A stretch of DNA of 41,622 bases, from contig URFQ01000012.1 in assembly GCA_900547195.1 (NCBI GenBank), forward strand, positions 1 through 41,622, read 5' to 3'. The notes beneath the pieces were generated by a model that was not told the origin of the DNA, ran no database searches, and was given only the letters and a program-made list of their open reading frames with translations. Shown in pieces: positions 30,565 to 38,025 of the stretch (the first letter of the stretch is position 1; each line of letters begins with the position of its first letter). Position numbers and translations under genes: made by a program. This stretch comes from an uncultured Butyricicoccus sp. GTDB lineage: Bacteria > Bacillota > Clostridia > Oscillospirales > Butyricicoccaceae.

Positions 30565-31737
30565 ATGAAAATGAACATGAAGAGATTGGGCGCAGCGCTG
30601 CTAAGCGGCGCGATGCTGGCAACCATGCTGACCGGCTGCGGAGACGGCGGCTCGAAGGGCGGCGCTGAGGGCGGCAAGTCCAAGCTGACCCTGTGGGCAA
30701 CCGGTTCGGACAACGTCCGTGCGATCTTTGAGACCTTGACCAATGATTTCAACACCAATTCCGAATATTCCGATCAGTATCAGATTGAGCTGCAATTCAT
30801 GCTGTCCGGTACAGGCGCGCAGACACTGGCGGATTCGCTGGCCGCCGCGGCAAAGGCCGGCCAGAAGGACACCGATTACGATATTGTCGACCTGAGCGGC
30901 GACGACCTTTCCAAAGTGGTCTCCCAGCTCGGCGAGGATGCGTTCGTCAAGCTCGATCGGTCCAAGATTCCGAACGCGGCGTCCGTCGAGGCGGTCAGCG
31001 CAGTCGCGCCCGACCATTGCCAGCCGTACCGCGGCACCACGGTCATCCTTGCGTATGACTCCGAAAAGGTCCCGACTCCACCCAAGACGATGGACGAGCT
31101 GGTCGAATGGATGAAAGCCAATCCGGGCCGCTTTGCGTATAACACCCCGGGTACCGGCGGCGCGGGCGATTCCTTTGTACGTACTTCGGTCTATAATTTC
31201 CTGCCTGAGGAGGCAAGCACCTCGGACGACGCCAAGTGGGAAGAGCAGTGGGACGATGGCTTTGCATTCCTGCAGTCCCTCCACCCGTACATGTATCAGT
31301 CCGGCGGTTCCATCGTATATCCCAATAAGAACCAGGGCACGCTGGATCTGCTGAACCAGGGCGAGATTGACATGTGCCCGAACTGGGCCGATATAGTCCT
31401 GTCCCAGCGCGCTTCGGGTGCGATCAAGGACACCATTAAGATCGCCCAGATCGATCCTTCGCTGAGCGGCTCGCTGCAGTCCCTCGTCATCCCGACCTTT
31501 GGCTCGAACCAGGACGGCGCGTATGCATTCATGGACTACATGCTGTCCGCACAGGCGCAGGAGATCATGGTTAAGGATATGGCGGCCATCCCGCTGATCG
31601 ACACCGGCGATATGGATATGACCGGCTATGAGGATCTGATGGATCTGGATGTTTCCAACTTCCGCATCCTTTCCATCGGCGATCTGGCCACCGACTTCAA
31701 CGAGCGCTGGGACAATCAGATCGGCACCATCGGCTGA
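30565..31737 (+). CDS. Extracellular solute-binding lipoprotein of the ABC importer
   Basis: 390 residues; ATG 30565 is used because the upstream ATG 30547 lies in its own ribosome site AAGGAAG. The signal MKRLGAALLSGAMLATMLTGC ends in lipobox LTGC (quoted in part), so it is a lipoprotein. The mature part starts with a glycine-rich linker, then SKLTLWATGSDNVRAIFETL, the beginning of a family-1-like periplasmic-binding fold; Trp and Tyr residues (ANPGRFAYNTPGTGG, PNWADIVLSQRA) line the expected cleft. The neighbours suggest a glycerophosphodiester or polyol-phosphate ligand; iron or polyamine cannot be excluded. Confidence 0.92.
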   Translation: MKMNMKRLGAALLSGAMLATMLTGCGDGGSKGGAEGGKSKLTLWATGSDNVRAIFETLTNDFNTNSEYSDQYQIELQFMLSGTGAQTLADSLAAAAKAGQKDTDYDIVDLSGDDLSKVVSQLGEDAFVKLDRSKIPNAASVEAVSAVAPDHCQPYRGTTVILAYDSEKVPTPPKTMDELVEWMKANPGRFAYNTPGTGGAGDSFVRTSVYNFLPEEASTSDDAKWEEQWDDGFAFLQSLHPYMYQSGGSIVYPNKNQGTLDLLNQGEIDMCPNWADIVLSQRASGAIKDTIKIAQIDPSLSGSLQSLVIPTFGSNQDGAYAFMDYMLSAQAQEIMVKDMAAIPLIDTGDMDMTGYEDLMDLDVSNFRILSIGDLATDFNERWDNQIGTIG

Positions 31738-31757
31738 TTACAGAAAAGGGGATCATC

Positions 31758-32603
31758 ATGAGTAAAAGCCTGAAGCAGAAACTTGTGGCCTATGGTCTGG
31801 TCATGCCGGCGTTTCTGGTGGTTATGCTGACCGTGGCGTATCCGATCATCTCGGCGGTCATCCAGAGCTTTCAGGACGAAAAGACCGGCGCATTCACGCT
31901 GGACAACTATCTGTACTTCTTCACCGAACCGGCGCAGCAGCAGAATATCCTGTATACCTTATATGTCGTATTCATGACGGTCGTCATTGCGATCGTGGTT
32001 GCGTACCTGTTGGCGCTGTATCTGCGCTTTGTCCATTCGGGCATTGCAAAAAGCATCGGCACGCTGTATCTGCTGCCGCGTTTCGTGCCCGCGATGTGCG
32101 CGGTCTATGCGATGATTACGATCATCCGTGATTCCGGCATGGTCAACCGCATCGGCCTGCTGTTCGGCCTGGATCTCAAGCTGGGCCTGATGTATCACGC
32201 CAGCGGCATGATTGTCATGAACCTGTGGTTCAATATCCCATTCGCCGCACTGATGATTACGGCAGGTCTGGGTGCGATTCCGGACTCGATCATTGAGGGT
32301 GCGCGCGATGTGGGCGCGGGCAAGTTCAAGACCTTTACCTCGATGATCCTGCCGCTGTCGATCAAAGACGTCATCGTTGCAGCCACATTTGTCTTTATGT
32401 CCAATGTGGGCTCGTTCACGACGCCGTACCTGATGGGCGGCAACTCGCCGAAAATGCTGGGTATCGCGCTGTTCGATCAGTTCAACAAATATCTAAACTA
32501 CAATCGTTCGGCGGCGCTTTCGGTCATCATGTTCCTGATTTGTTCGGTATCGGCCGGGGTCTATATTTATACCAACCTCAAGGAAAAGGATTGGGAAAAA
32601 TAA
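31758..32603 (+). CDS. ABC importer inner-membrane permease 2
   Basis: 281 residues with six membrane segments. The coupling loop is EGARDVGAGKFKTFTSMILP. It is of the MalF/PotB-like side and pairs with the permease at 28664. It lies 20 bp after the binding-protein gene; a terminator-like hairpin follows. Confidence 0.93.
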   Translation: MSKSLKQKLVAYGLVMPAFLVVMLTVAYPIISAVIQSFQDEKTGAFTLDNYLYFFTEPAQQQNILYTLYVVFMTVVIAIVVAYLLALYLRFVHSGIAKSIGTLYLLPRFVPAMCAVYAMITIIRDSGMVNRIGLLFGLDLKLGLMYHASGMIVMNLWFNIPFAALMITAGLGAIPDSIIEGARDVGAGKFKTFTSMILPLSIKDVIVAATFVFMSNVGSFTTPYLMGGNSPKMLGIALFDQFNKYLNYNRSAALSVIMFLICSVSAGVYIYTNLKEKDWEK

Positions 32604-32614
32604 TACGGCAAAAA

Positions 32615-32645
32615 CAAAGCGGAGAGGAAGCCCCTTTCCGCTTTG
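32615..32645 (+). terminator. Hairpin after the ABC operon
   Basis: CAAAGCGGA (32615-32623) / TCCGCTTTG (32637-32645), followed by CTTGAGTTT. The weak T-run and the short distance to the phosphodiesterase suggest partial readthrough. Confidence 0.6.
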
Positions 32646-32677
32646 CTTGAGTTTAAGATTATTTGAGGGAGTGCGAT

Positions 32678-33361
32678 ATGCAGAAAAAAGTACAGCTCAC
32701 CGCGCATTCAGGCGCGGACAACACGCCGGAAAACAGCCTGGAGTTTGTAAGCTACGCGCTGGAGACAGAGGCGGACGCTTTGGAGGTCGACGTCCGGCGC
32801 GGGGCGGACGGCATACTTTATCTGGGACATGACGCGGTAGAGGCCAATGTGCCTGCGCTGCGGCAGGTCTTTGAGATGACCGCCGCACGGCCGGCGATCC
32901 GGGTAAACTGTGATTTGAAGGAAGCCGGCATGGAAAGCGCGGTTTACGCGCTGGCGGCAGAGTGCGGGCTCGCTGGAAGAATCATTTTTTCGGGCACCGT
33001 AGACGCGGCGGTTGTGGAGCGCGATCGGGCGCTCCGGCAGGGCGCGGAGATCTATTTAAATATTGAAGAATATGTGCCGGATATTTATCGCCGGTATCGG
33101 GAGATCCCGGATTTTGACGCGCGGGCCGCGCAGGAGATTGCCGCGGTGTGTATGAGGTATGGGCTCCGCACGGTGAACGTGTGTGAACGGCTGGTCACCC
33201 GCCGCTTTTTAACCGTGCTGGAGGCGGCAGGGATCGACGCATCGGTGTGGACGGTCGATGAGCCGTGCGAGCTGACCTGGTTTTTGACGCAGGGCGTGCG
33301 GAATATAACAACCTGCAATGTGTTAAAAGCACTGGAGCTGCGCGGGAACCCAGGCGAGTGA
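32678..33361 (+). CDS. Glycerophosphodiester phosphodiesterase
   Basis: 227 residues; ATG 32678 with GAGGGAG 6 nt upstream. It has the GDPD barrel start AHSGADNTPENSLEF, then ALEVDVRRGADGILYLGHD, and ends with the typical ASVWTVDEPCELTWFL. The catalytic His of HxG, the Pro-Glu-Asn, the Glu/Asp pair and the second His are present, but the arginine of the usual HRG is serine here. It cleaves glycerophosphodiesters to glycerol-3-phosphate. No signal peptide is seen, so it acts in the cytoplasm, consistent with import by the preceding ABC system. Confidence 0.9.
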   Translation: MQKKVQLTAHSGADNTPENSLEFVSYALETEADALEVDVRRGADGILYLGHDAVEANVPALRQVFEMTAARPAIRVNCDLKEAGMESAVYALAAECGLAGRIIFSGTVDAAVVERDRALRQGAEIYLNIEEYVPDIYRRYREIPDFDARAAQEIAAVCMRYGLRTVNVCERLVTRRFLTVLEAAGIDASVWTVDEPCELTWFLTQGVRNITTCNVLKALELRGNPGE

Positions 33362-33521
33362 GTGATCGGCATTTTCCCGGCCGTCGCCCAAAAATTCTGT
33401 GCAAACCCTTTTGGGGAAGGGCTCGGCGTGGTTGTAAAATGCCAGTACCGAACCGCGGATCATCCAGTTTTTGTTTTATTTCGCGGACGCACAGGCGGTG
33501 CGCCGCGGGAGTACGCGCCGG

Positions 33522-34886
33522 TCAGTCCTGAAGCGAACCGAGCGACCGTTTGAACTGGAAGCGGAACAGGATCGCTGTAAAGGTGACTGCGCAAAAATCC
33601 GCAATCGGCTCGGCCATGTAAACCGCCGTGGTTGGAGCGGACGGCATCAGGCGCGGCATGAGATAGATGAGCGGGATGAGCAGGATGAATTTGCGCATGA
33701 CCGCCACCAGAATTGAGGATTTGGCGTTGCCGATCGACATAAAGGTCATCTGGCAGGCGATTTGGATGCCGAACAGCAGCATGCAGGCCATATAGATGCG
33801 CAGCGCGGTTTTGGTGAAGGCAAGCAGATGGGAATCCGGCGTGAACATCCCGGCGAAGGCCTGCGGCAATAGCATGACCGCCGCCCAGAGCAGGATGGAA
33901 TAGCACAGGCTGACCTTCAGCAGCAGCCGGAATGCAGCTTTCACACGATCCACGTTTTTCGCGCCAAAGTTGTAGCTGATGATCGGCTGCGCGCCCTGTC
34001 CAAGCCCCTGGAGCGGCAGCATGGCAAACTGCATGACACTGGTCAGAATGGTCATTGCGCCAACGGCGATGTCACCGCCGTATTGGAGCAGCGACGAGTT
34101 GAAGCACACGGAAATGATGCTTTCGCTGGCCTGCATGATGAATACCGAAAGCCCGAGCGCGAGACAAGGCAGGATGATATGGGAGCGCAGCCGCATGCTG
34201 CTTTTCCGGATTTTAAGATAGGATTTTTTGCCAAACAGGAAAACAAGCACCCAGAGGCAGGACAGGGCCTGCGACAGGATGGTGGCGAGCGCCGCGCCGC
34301 GCACCCCCATGTGGAACCCAAAAATGAAAATCGGATCCAGCGCAATGTTGGCGAGCGCGCCGATCAGGACGGACAGCATACCGGTTTTGGCAAAGCCCTG
34401 CGCGGTAATAAAGGCGTTCATGCCCAGCGTGAGCTGGACGAACAGGGTGCCGGCCGCATAAATGTTCATGTAGCTGACCGCGTACTCGATGGTGTTTTTG
34501 CTCGCGCCGAAGGCCAGCAGAAAATCGCGGTTCCACCGCAGCAGCACCACGGTCAGGACGGCGGAAATGATGAGCTGCAGGGTGAAACAGTTGCCGAGCG
34601 TCTGCTCGGCGGCCTCGGGTTCGCCGCGGCCCATGAAGATGGAGGCGCGCGGCGCGCCGCCGTTGCCGACCAGCGCCGCAAATGCAGATACAATCATAAT
34701 TAGCGGCATGCACACGCCCACGCCGGTCAGCGCCATGGCCCCCACCCCGGGAATGTGCCCGATATAAATGCGGTCGACAAGGTTGTACAGCATATTGATG
34801 ACCTGTGCGGCCACGGTGGGCAGGGCCATCCGGAGCATGAGCTTTCCAACCGGTTCGCTGCCCAAAAAGTCCTTTCCTTCGCTCAT
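33522..34886 (-). CDS. MATE-family multidrug/cation efflux protein
   Basis: 454 residues and twelve membrane segments. PVGKLMLRMALPTVAAQVINMLYNLVDRIYIGHIPG (ends PVGKLM and DRIYIGH) and GQGAQPIISYNFGAK are DinF/NorM-type MATE motifs. The ATG at 34886 overlaps the stop of the MarR gene by 4 nt. It expels cationic compounds using Na or H gradients; substrates unknown. The coupled MarR protein is the probable repressor. Confidence 0.93.
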   Translation of the reverse strand: MSEGKDFLGSEPVGKLMLRMALPTVAAQVINMLYNLVDRIYIGHIPGVGAMALTGVGVCMPLIMIVSAFAALVGNGGAPRASIFMGRGEPEAAEQTLGNCFTLQLIISAVLTVVLLRWNRDFLLAFGASKNTIEYAVSYMNIYAAGTLFVQLTLGMNAFITAQGFAKTGMLSVLIGALANIALDPIFIFGFHMGVRGAALATILSQALSCLWVLVFLFGKKSYLKIRKSSMRLRSHIILPCLALGLSVFIMQASESIISVCFNSSLLQYGGDIAVGAMTILTSVMQFAMLPLQGLGQGAQPIISYNFGAKNVDRVKAAFRLLLKVSLCYSILLWAAVMLLPQAFAGMFTPDSHLLAFTKTALRIYMACMLLFGIQIACQMTFMSIGNAKSSILVAVMRKFILLIPLIYLMPRLMPSAPTTAVYMAEPIADFCAVTFTAILFRFQFKRSLGSLQD

Positions 34887-35329
34887 TTCAGTTTCCTCCG
34901 TTTCATAGCGGCCTGTGTGTTTTCCATCATGCGGCGGCTGAACGCCTGGTACAGCCCCCATTCTTCCTCTGAGAAGCCGCGGAACACCTCTTTGTAAAAC
35001 TGCCGGCGGCAAACGTCGATTTCAGCCGTGATCGGCGCCGCAGACGGTTGCAGCAGCAAATGGATTTTCCGGCGGTCGGCGGTGTCCGGCTTGCGCTCAA
35101 GCAGCGATTTCTGGATTAGCCCCTCCACAGCCTGCGATACGTTGCCCTTGGACAGCATGCGCAGCTCGACGATATCCACGGCGGTATCCCGCCCGGGGTT
35201 GTTGTGTAGAAAGCTGATGACGTTTGCTTCCGCCAGGGTGAGCCGATAGGCTTCGCAGATGCTTTTCAGCATCCCCTCATGCAGCTTCATCACCTGGCGG
35301 ATGCTTACCAGGAAGTCGGTGACCTGCAT
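34883..35329 (-). CDS. MarR-family transcriptional regulator
   Basis: 148 residues with the winged helix in the middle: LTLAEANVISFLHNNPGRDTAVDIVEL, MLSKGNVSQAVEGLIQKSLLERKPDTADRRKIHLLL (quoted by ends), where DxRxxxL of the wing is DRRKIHL. GGAGGG precedes the ATG. Probably a drug-responsive repressor of its own operon with the MATE gene. Confidence 0.92.
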   Translation of the reverse strand: MQVTDFLVSIRQVMKLHEGMLKSICEAYRLTLAEANVISFLHNNPGRDTAVDIVELRMLSKGNVSQAVEGLIQKSLLERKPDTADRRKIHLLLQPSAAPITAEIDVCRRQFYKEVFRGFSEEEWGLYQAFSRRMMENTQAAMKRRKLK

Positions 35330-35356
35330 TTGCAGCCCTCCTTATAAGTTTCTAAA

Positions 35357-35367
35357 AGAACTGTTCT
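35357..35367. promoter_or_regulatory. Putative MarR operator
   Basis: AGAACTGTTCT, a perfect 11-bp palindrome between the promoter and the marR start; a related half-site AACAATTCT follows at 35376. Inferred from position only. Confidence 0.4.
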
Positions 35368-35391
35368 GAAAAAAACAATTCTACATAAGCC

Positions 35392-35419
35392 ATTATACGC
35401 CAGGGATCAAAATTGTCAA
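35392..35419 (-). promoter_or_regulatory. Promoter of the marR-MATE operon
   Basis: On the minus strand TTGACA (35419-35414), 16-bp spacer, TATAAT (35397-35392). Confidence 0.7.
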
Positions 35420-35430
35420 GGGGAGAAGCC

Positions 35431-35453
35431 GGTGCAAGCTGCACCTGCTTTTT
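35431..35453 (+). terminator. Small terminator-like hairpin
   Basis: GGTGCA-AGC-TGCACC followed by TGCTTTTT. No gene precedes it on the plus strand. Confidence 0.4.
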
Positions 35454-35550
35454 CCTGGAAGCAAAAGCGGCGCGCACCACAGAAAACCATGCGGGACGCC
35501 CTGTTTTGTATATTCAATTCCCTGCCCGCTGTGCTGAGAGGGCAAATCAA

Positions 35551-35585
35551 AAAGGGAGCGTGGGAATAATCCCGCGCTCCCTTTT
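35551..35585. terminator. Bidirectional terminator
   Basis: AAAGGGAGCGTGGGA / TCCCGCGCTCCCTTT stem with a 4-nt loop, T-runs on both strands. It closes the gene remnant at 35612-35806 on the minus strand. Confidence 0.7.
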
Positions 35586-35611
35586 CTTGTGCAGATTTAT
35601 ACCCGTCTCGG

Positions 35612-35806
35612 TCAGGGCTCCTTTTTGCTGCGCAGCTGTGCGAGGCTTACGTGTTGTTTCGCGCGGTCGGCACGGCGGTACTGGGTCGGGGTCATGCCGG
35701 CCAGGCCGTTCGGCAGGCGGGCGGTGTTGGCCGTCCAGTCGCCGAGCCCGTCAAAGTCGTTGCAGCGCGCGGTAAACCAGCCGTCGTCGAGGACAAACGG
35801 CTCCAC
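35612..35806 (-). pseudogene. Remnant joining alpha-galactosidase and AraC-like fragments
   Basis: 64 codons with an in-frame stop shortly upstream (about 35836). The first part, EPFVLDDGWF and then GLGDWTANTARLPNGLAG, matches the GH36 alpha-galactosidase strip FVLDDGWFG...LGDW...LPNGL. It then continues with GMTPTQYRRADRAK, which resembles the C-terminal end of AraC-type regulators (GxTPxxYR). This looks like debris of two genes fused by deletion, not a working protein. Confidence 0.55.
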
Positions 35807-35951
35807 GCCGTCGTTCTTGCCCGCCCCTTTGCGTCAGGCCAAACACCCCCTTTATATATATTCCCTCAGAACCGCAAAACCGAACGGGTAATTTTCTACG
35901 AAAAATAATTTTTTTATTGGGTAAATTCACCATGGATTTTTATGTTATTCA

Positions 35952-35960
35952 TGCTACAAT
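35952..35960 (+). promoter_or_regulatory. Extended -10 promoter of gene A1
   Basis: TG-C-TACAAT, an extended -10 element; the -35 region is poor. The leader starts near 35967. Confidence 0.5.
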
Positions 35961-35972
35961 AGACCTGTGAAA

Positions 35973-36004
35973 CATGTCAAATGTTTTATTGTAAAACTGA
36001 CATG
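35973..36004 (+). promoter_or_regulatory. First hairpin of the A1 structured leader
   Basis: CATGTCA (35973-35979) pairs with TGACATG (35998-36004); GTTTTA / TAAAAC forms the upper stem with a 3-nt bulge. More stems follow up to the ribosome site: GAACCCG / CGGGTTC, and TGCCAA / TTGGCA. The same structure recurs at 39235-39266. No known riboswitch consensus matched. Confidence 0.55.
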
Positions 36005-36159
36005 ATTTGATGCACTGGAACCCGAATGGCCGGGAAGCGTCCAGCCTTTCGCGGGTTCGAAGCAAGCCCAGCGAGGAAAGGGGATGGTATGCCAACAGGC
36101 GGCTTGGCAGGCCAGCGTGGGATAGAAACAAGACGACGACACAGAAAAGGAGAGTCAAA

Positions 36160-36753
36160 ATGACAAAGTTCAAGAAGATCACCGGTATCGCTCTGGCAGG
36201 CTGCATGGCGCTGTCTTCCATGATGATGACCGCAGGCGCGGTGGATATGCCAACTGGCAATATCGGAAGTCCTGTTATGGACACTGTGCTACAGGATTGT
36301 TTGGTTGACGATTGGGGGGTTGATTGGTCCAAAATCGATACCTCAATGTGTATTCCCGGTACAGAATACCACCGTTATCCACAGAATCCTGTAAATAACG
36401 CGATCACTCCGTTTGCTGCAGATCGCGCCTATTTCGCGGGCTGGGTCAAGGGAATTCCGCTTAATGCAGATATTGCCCCGAGCACCTTCTCCATCCCCAA
36501 TTTAGCTGCGCTCACCTTCGAAGATGGTGAAGATGGAATGATCAACGTCAAGTACTCGCAGGGGCGCAGTGCGTTACCAAGTGTTAATATTTCGGTTTTT
36601 GACATTGATGATGCTTGCATTAACGATTGGTTCACCTTAAATTTAGGAGATGATGCTGACTTCTATGTAAATCCAGATCATCGTTACCGCTTTTATATGA
36701 GCAATAATCATTGGAAGAGTGCAGAAGCCCGCATGGTGATTACTGTCGGTTGA
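36160..36753 (+). CDS. Secreted protein A1 of unknown function
   Basis: 197 residues; ATG 36160 follows AAAAGGAG. Signal peptide MTKFKKITGIALAGCMALSS with cleavage expected after MMMTAGA; LAGC inside it could be a lipobox, but the hydrophobic stretch before it is short. The mature part has no recognised domain: an acidic, beta-rich sequence (YFAGWVKGIPLNADIAPSTF, LPSVNISVFDI) ending in YRFYMSNNHWKSAEARMVITV. The signal peptide is the same as in A2 but the mature sequence is not. It is followed by the stalk-domain gene B1. Confidence 0.8.
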   Translation: MTKFKKITGIALAGCMALSSMMMTAGAVDMPTGNIGSPVMDTVLQDCLVDDWGVDWSKIDTSMCIPGTEYHRYPQNPVNNAITPFAADRAYFAGWVKGIPLNADIAPSTFSIPNLAALTFEDGEDGMINVKYSQGRSALPSVNISVFDIDDACINDWFTLNLGDDADFYVNPDHRYRFYMSNNHWKSAEARMVITVG

Positions 36754-36766
36754 TCGCCCCAGCGTG

Positions 36767-36805
36767 ATATAACGTGTGATTGCTCTTTGCAGTCACACGT
36801 TATAT
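36767..36805 (+). terminator. Hairpin between A1 and B1
   Basis: A 13-bp stem ATATAACGTGTGA / TCACACGTTATAT with a 13-nt loop. A T-rich patch (CTTTTT) comes 12 nt later, so termination may be partial. Confidence 0.55.
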
Positions 36806-36836
36806 GCATCTCGAATCTTTTTAGAAGGGCTTGATT

Positions 36837-37889
36837 ATGAAATCAGCAAAATATATCATCACCGCCGCGTGTGCCTGCGCGGTGCTTGTCGGCGGCCTGA
36901 CGGCGCAGGCGGGGAGCTGGATTGGAGTATCCTCTCCAAAGGTATTTCAGACTTATGTTGAAGGCGTTCCGGCAGCATTCCCTTCTGCGGATGGACAAAC
37001 CATGTATCAGCCGATTCTATACAAGGATGCAACTTATATCCCGTTGCGCACGGCCGGCATGTGGATGGGCAAAAACGTCGAATGGGACGAAGAAACTGAA
37101 ACTGCAACGCTTTCCGGCACAGTGGAAAAGCAGTTTCCTTCGGATCAGGATGAGGCATACAACAAAAAGGGACTGCACTATCTGGGCAATTCAGGCAGCG
37201 CAATGCTCCGTCCGGAGTTTAAAATCGTGCTGGACGGAAAAAAGCTGGACTTTACGAACGCGCGCGGCGAGACCATCTATCCATTGGTCTTTGAGGATGC
37301 GATCTATCTGCCGCTGCGCAACATCGGCGAGCTGACCGGTTTTGAAGTAAATTGGACGCCGGGATTGTCGGTGGGTGACGGTCGTATTTTCCTGAACACC
37401 CCGATCACAGATGCGCAGGAGACCGAGATGATCGCATATGTCAATACGCTGTATGACAAACTTGACAAATTGCACGAAACCGGAAAGGAACTTAGCGAGG
37501 GCTTTACTGAAGTTATACAGCCTGGAAAAAACATGATGGGACAGACTAATTCTAAAATGTTGCTTACAGATACTGCGTTGGCAGAAAGTCTGCTGCCGCA
37601 GATAAAAAAGCTCGCACAGACTGTCCGGAATACGCCGGAACCAAGCCACGACGTACTTGGTTATTACTACGATCACATTATGGCAAAAATGGATATCATC
37701 ATTAATAGTACAGACATGATGCTTGAACGTGTCAAGAGCGGCGATCTGCCGTGTATGCAATCCAATATGGACGATCCGAATGTTGTTGACGAAGAAATGA
37801 TCTTTATGACCGGTGAAACTGAGATGATGTTCGATGTCGAAAATATGATGCAGTGCGCGCAGCGTAAACGTGTAAAACTCTATAAATAA
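36837..37889 (+). CDS. Secreted stalk-domain protein B1
   Basis: 350 residues. A signal peptide (MKSAKYIITAACACAVLVGG, cleaved near AQAG) is followed by two units like the copper-amine-oxidase N-terminal 'stalk' domain: YIPLRTAGMWMGKNVEWD with TLSGTV (about residues 40-100) and YLPLRNIGELTGFEVNW (about 125-185). The last 160 residues are helical and have no recognised domain. Stalk units of this kind are common on the surface of Clostridia, usually for binding or display. It lacks SLH or sortase signals. ATG 36837 is preceded by AGAAGGG. Confidence 0.85.
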   Translation: MKSAKYIITAACACAVLVGGLTAQAGSWIGVSSPKVFQTYVEGVPAAFPSADGQTMYQPILYKDATYIPLRTAGMWMGKNVEWDEETETATLSGTVEKQFPSDQDEAYNKKGLHYLGNSGSAMLRPEFKIVLDGKKLDFTNARGETIYPLVFEDAIYLPLRNIGELTGFEVNWTPGLSVGDGRIFLNTPITDAQETEMIAYVNTLYDKLDKLHETGKELSEGFTEVIQPGKNMMGQTNSKMLLTDTALAESLLPQIKKLAQTVRNTPEPSHDVLGYYYDHIMAKMDIIINSTDMMLERVKSGDLPCMQSNMDDPNVVDEEMIFMTGETEMMFDVENMMQCAQRKRVKLYK

Positions 37890-37912
37890 TTATTCGCGGC
37901 AATCCTAAATCA

Positions 37913-37967
37913 ACCCATTCCTTACCTTTTGCTAAGCGCAGGCAGGCGTGATTCCTGCCTGCGCTTA
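37913..37967. repeat. Unit-end palindrome, copy 1
   Basis: A conserved 55-bp segment with stem AAGCGCAGGCAGG / CCTGCCTGCGCTT (37934-37966). It recurs at 39041-39095 with two mismatches, and in damaged form at 41501-41536. No T-run follows the stem. Confidence 0.85.
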
Positions 37968-38025
37968 TAGCGGCAAAAACCAGATTCGACAAAATTGGAA
38001 ATATTTTAACCTTGGGGGTATTGTT

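Larger units (their letters stand above)
35857..36241 (+). repeat. 385-bp direct repeat, copy 1 (expression/export module)
   Basis: Identical to 39119-39503 except one base (A36220 versus C39482). It contains an extended -10 promoter, a structured leader of about 190 nt, the ribosome site and the first 27 codons (signal peptide) of a type A gene. Homology stops abruptly at the signal-peptide end. Confidence 0.95.

Noticed and set aside
35413..35775. 120-codon plus-strand frame between marR and the array
   Set aside because: No ribosome site or family resemblance; it is interrupted by two terminator-like hairpins and is antisense to the GH36/AraC remnant.
36005..36159. Cyclic-di-GMP riboswitch, or a coding extension of gene A1 from ATG 36007
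   Set aside because: The GEMM core is not present in the leader, and the in-frame extension has no ribosome site while ATG 36160 has AAAAGGAG and starts a clean signal peptide.
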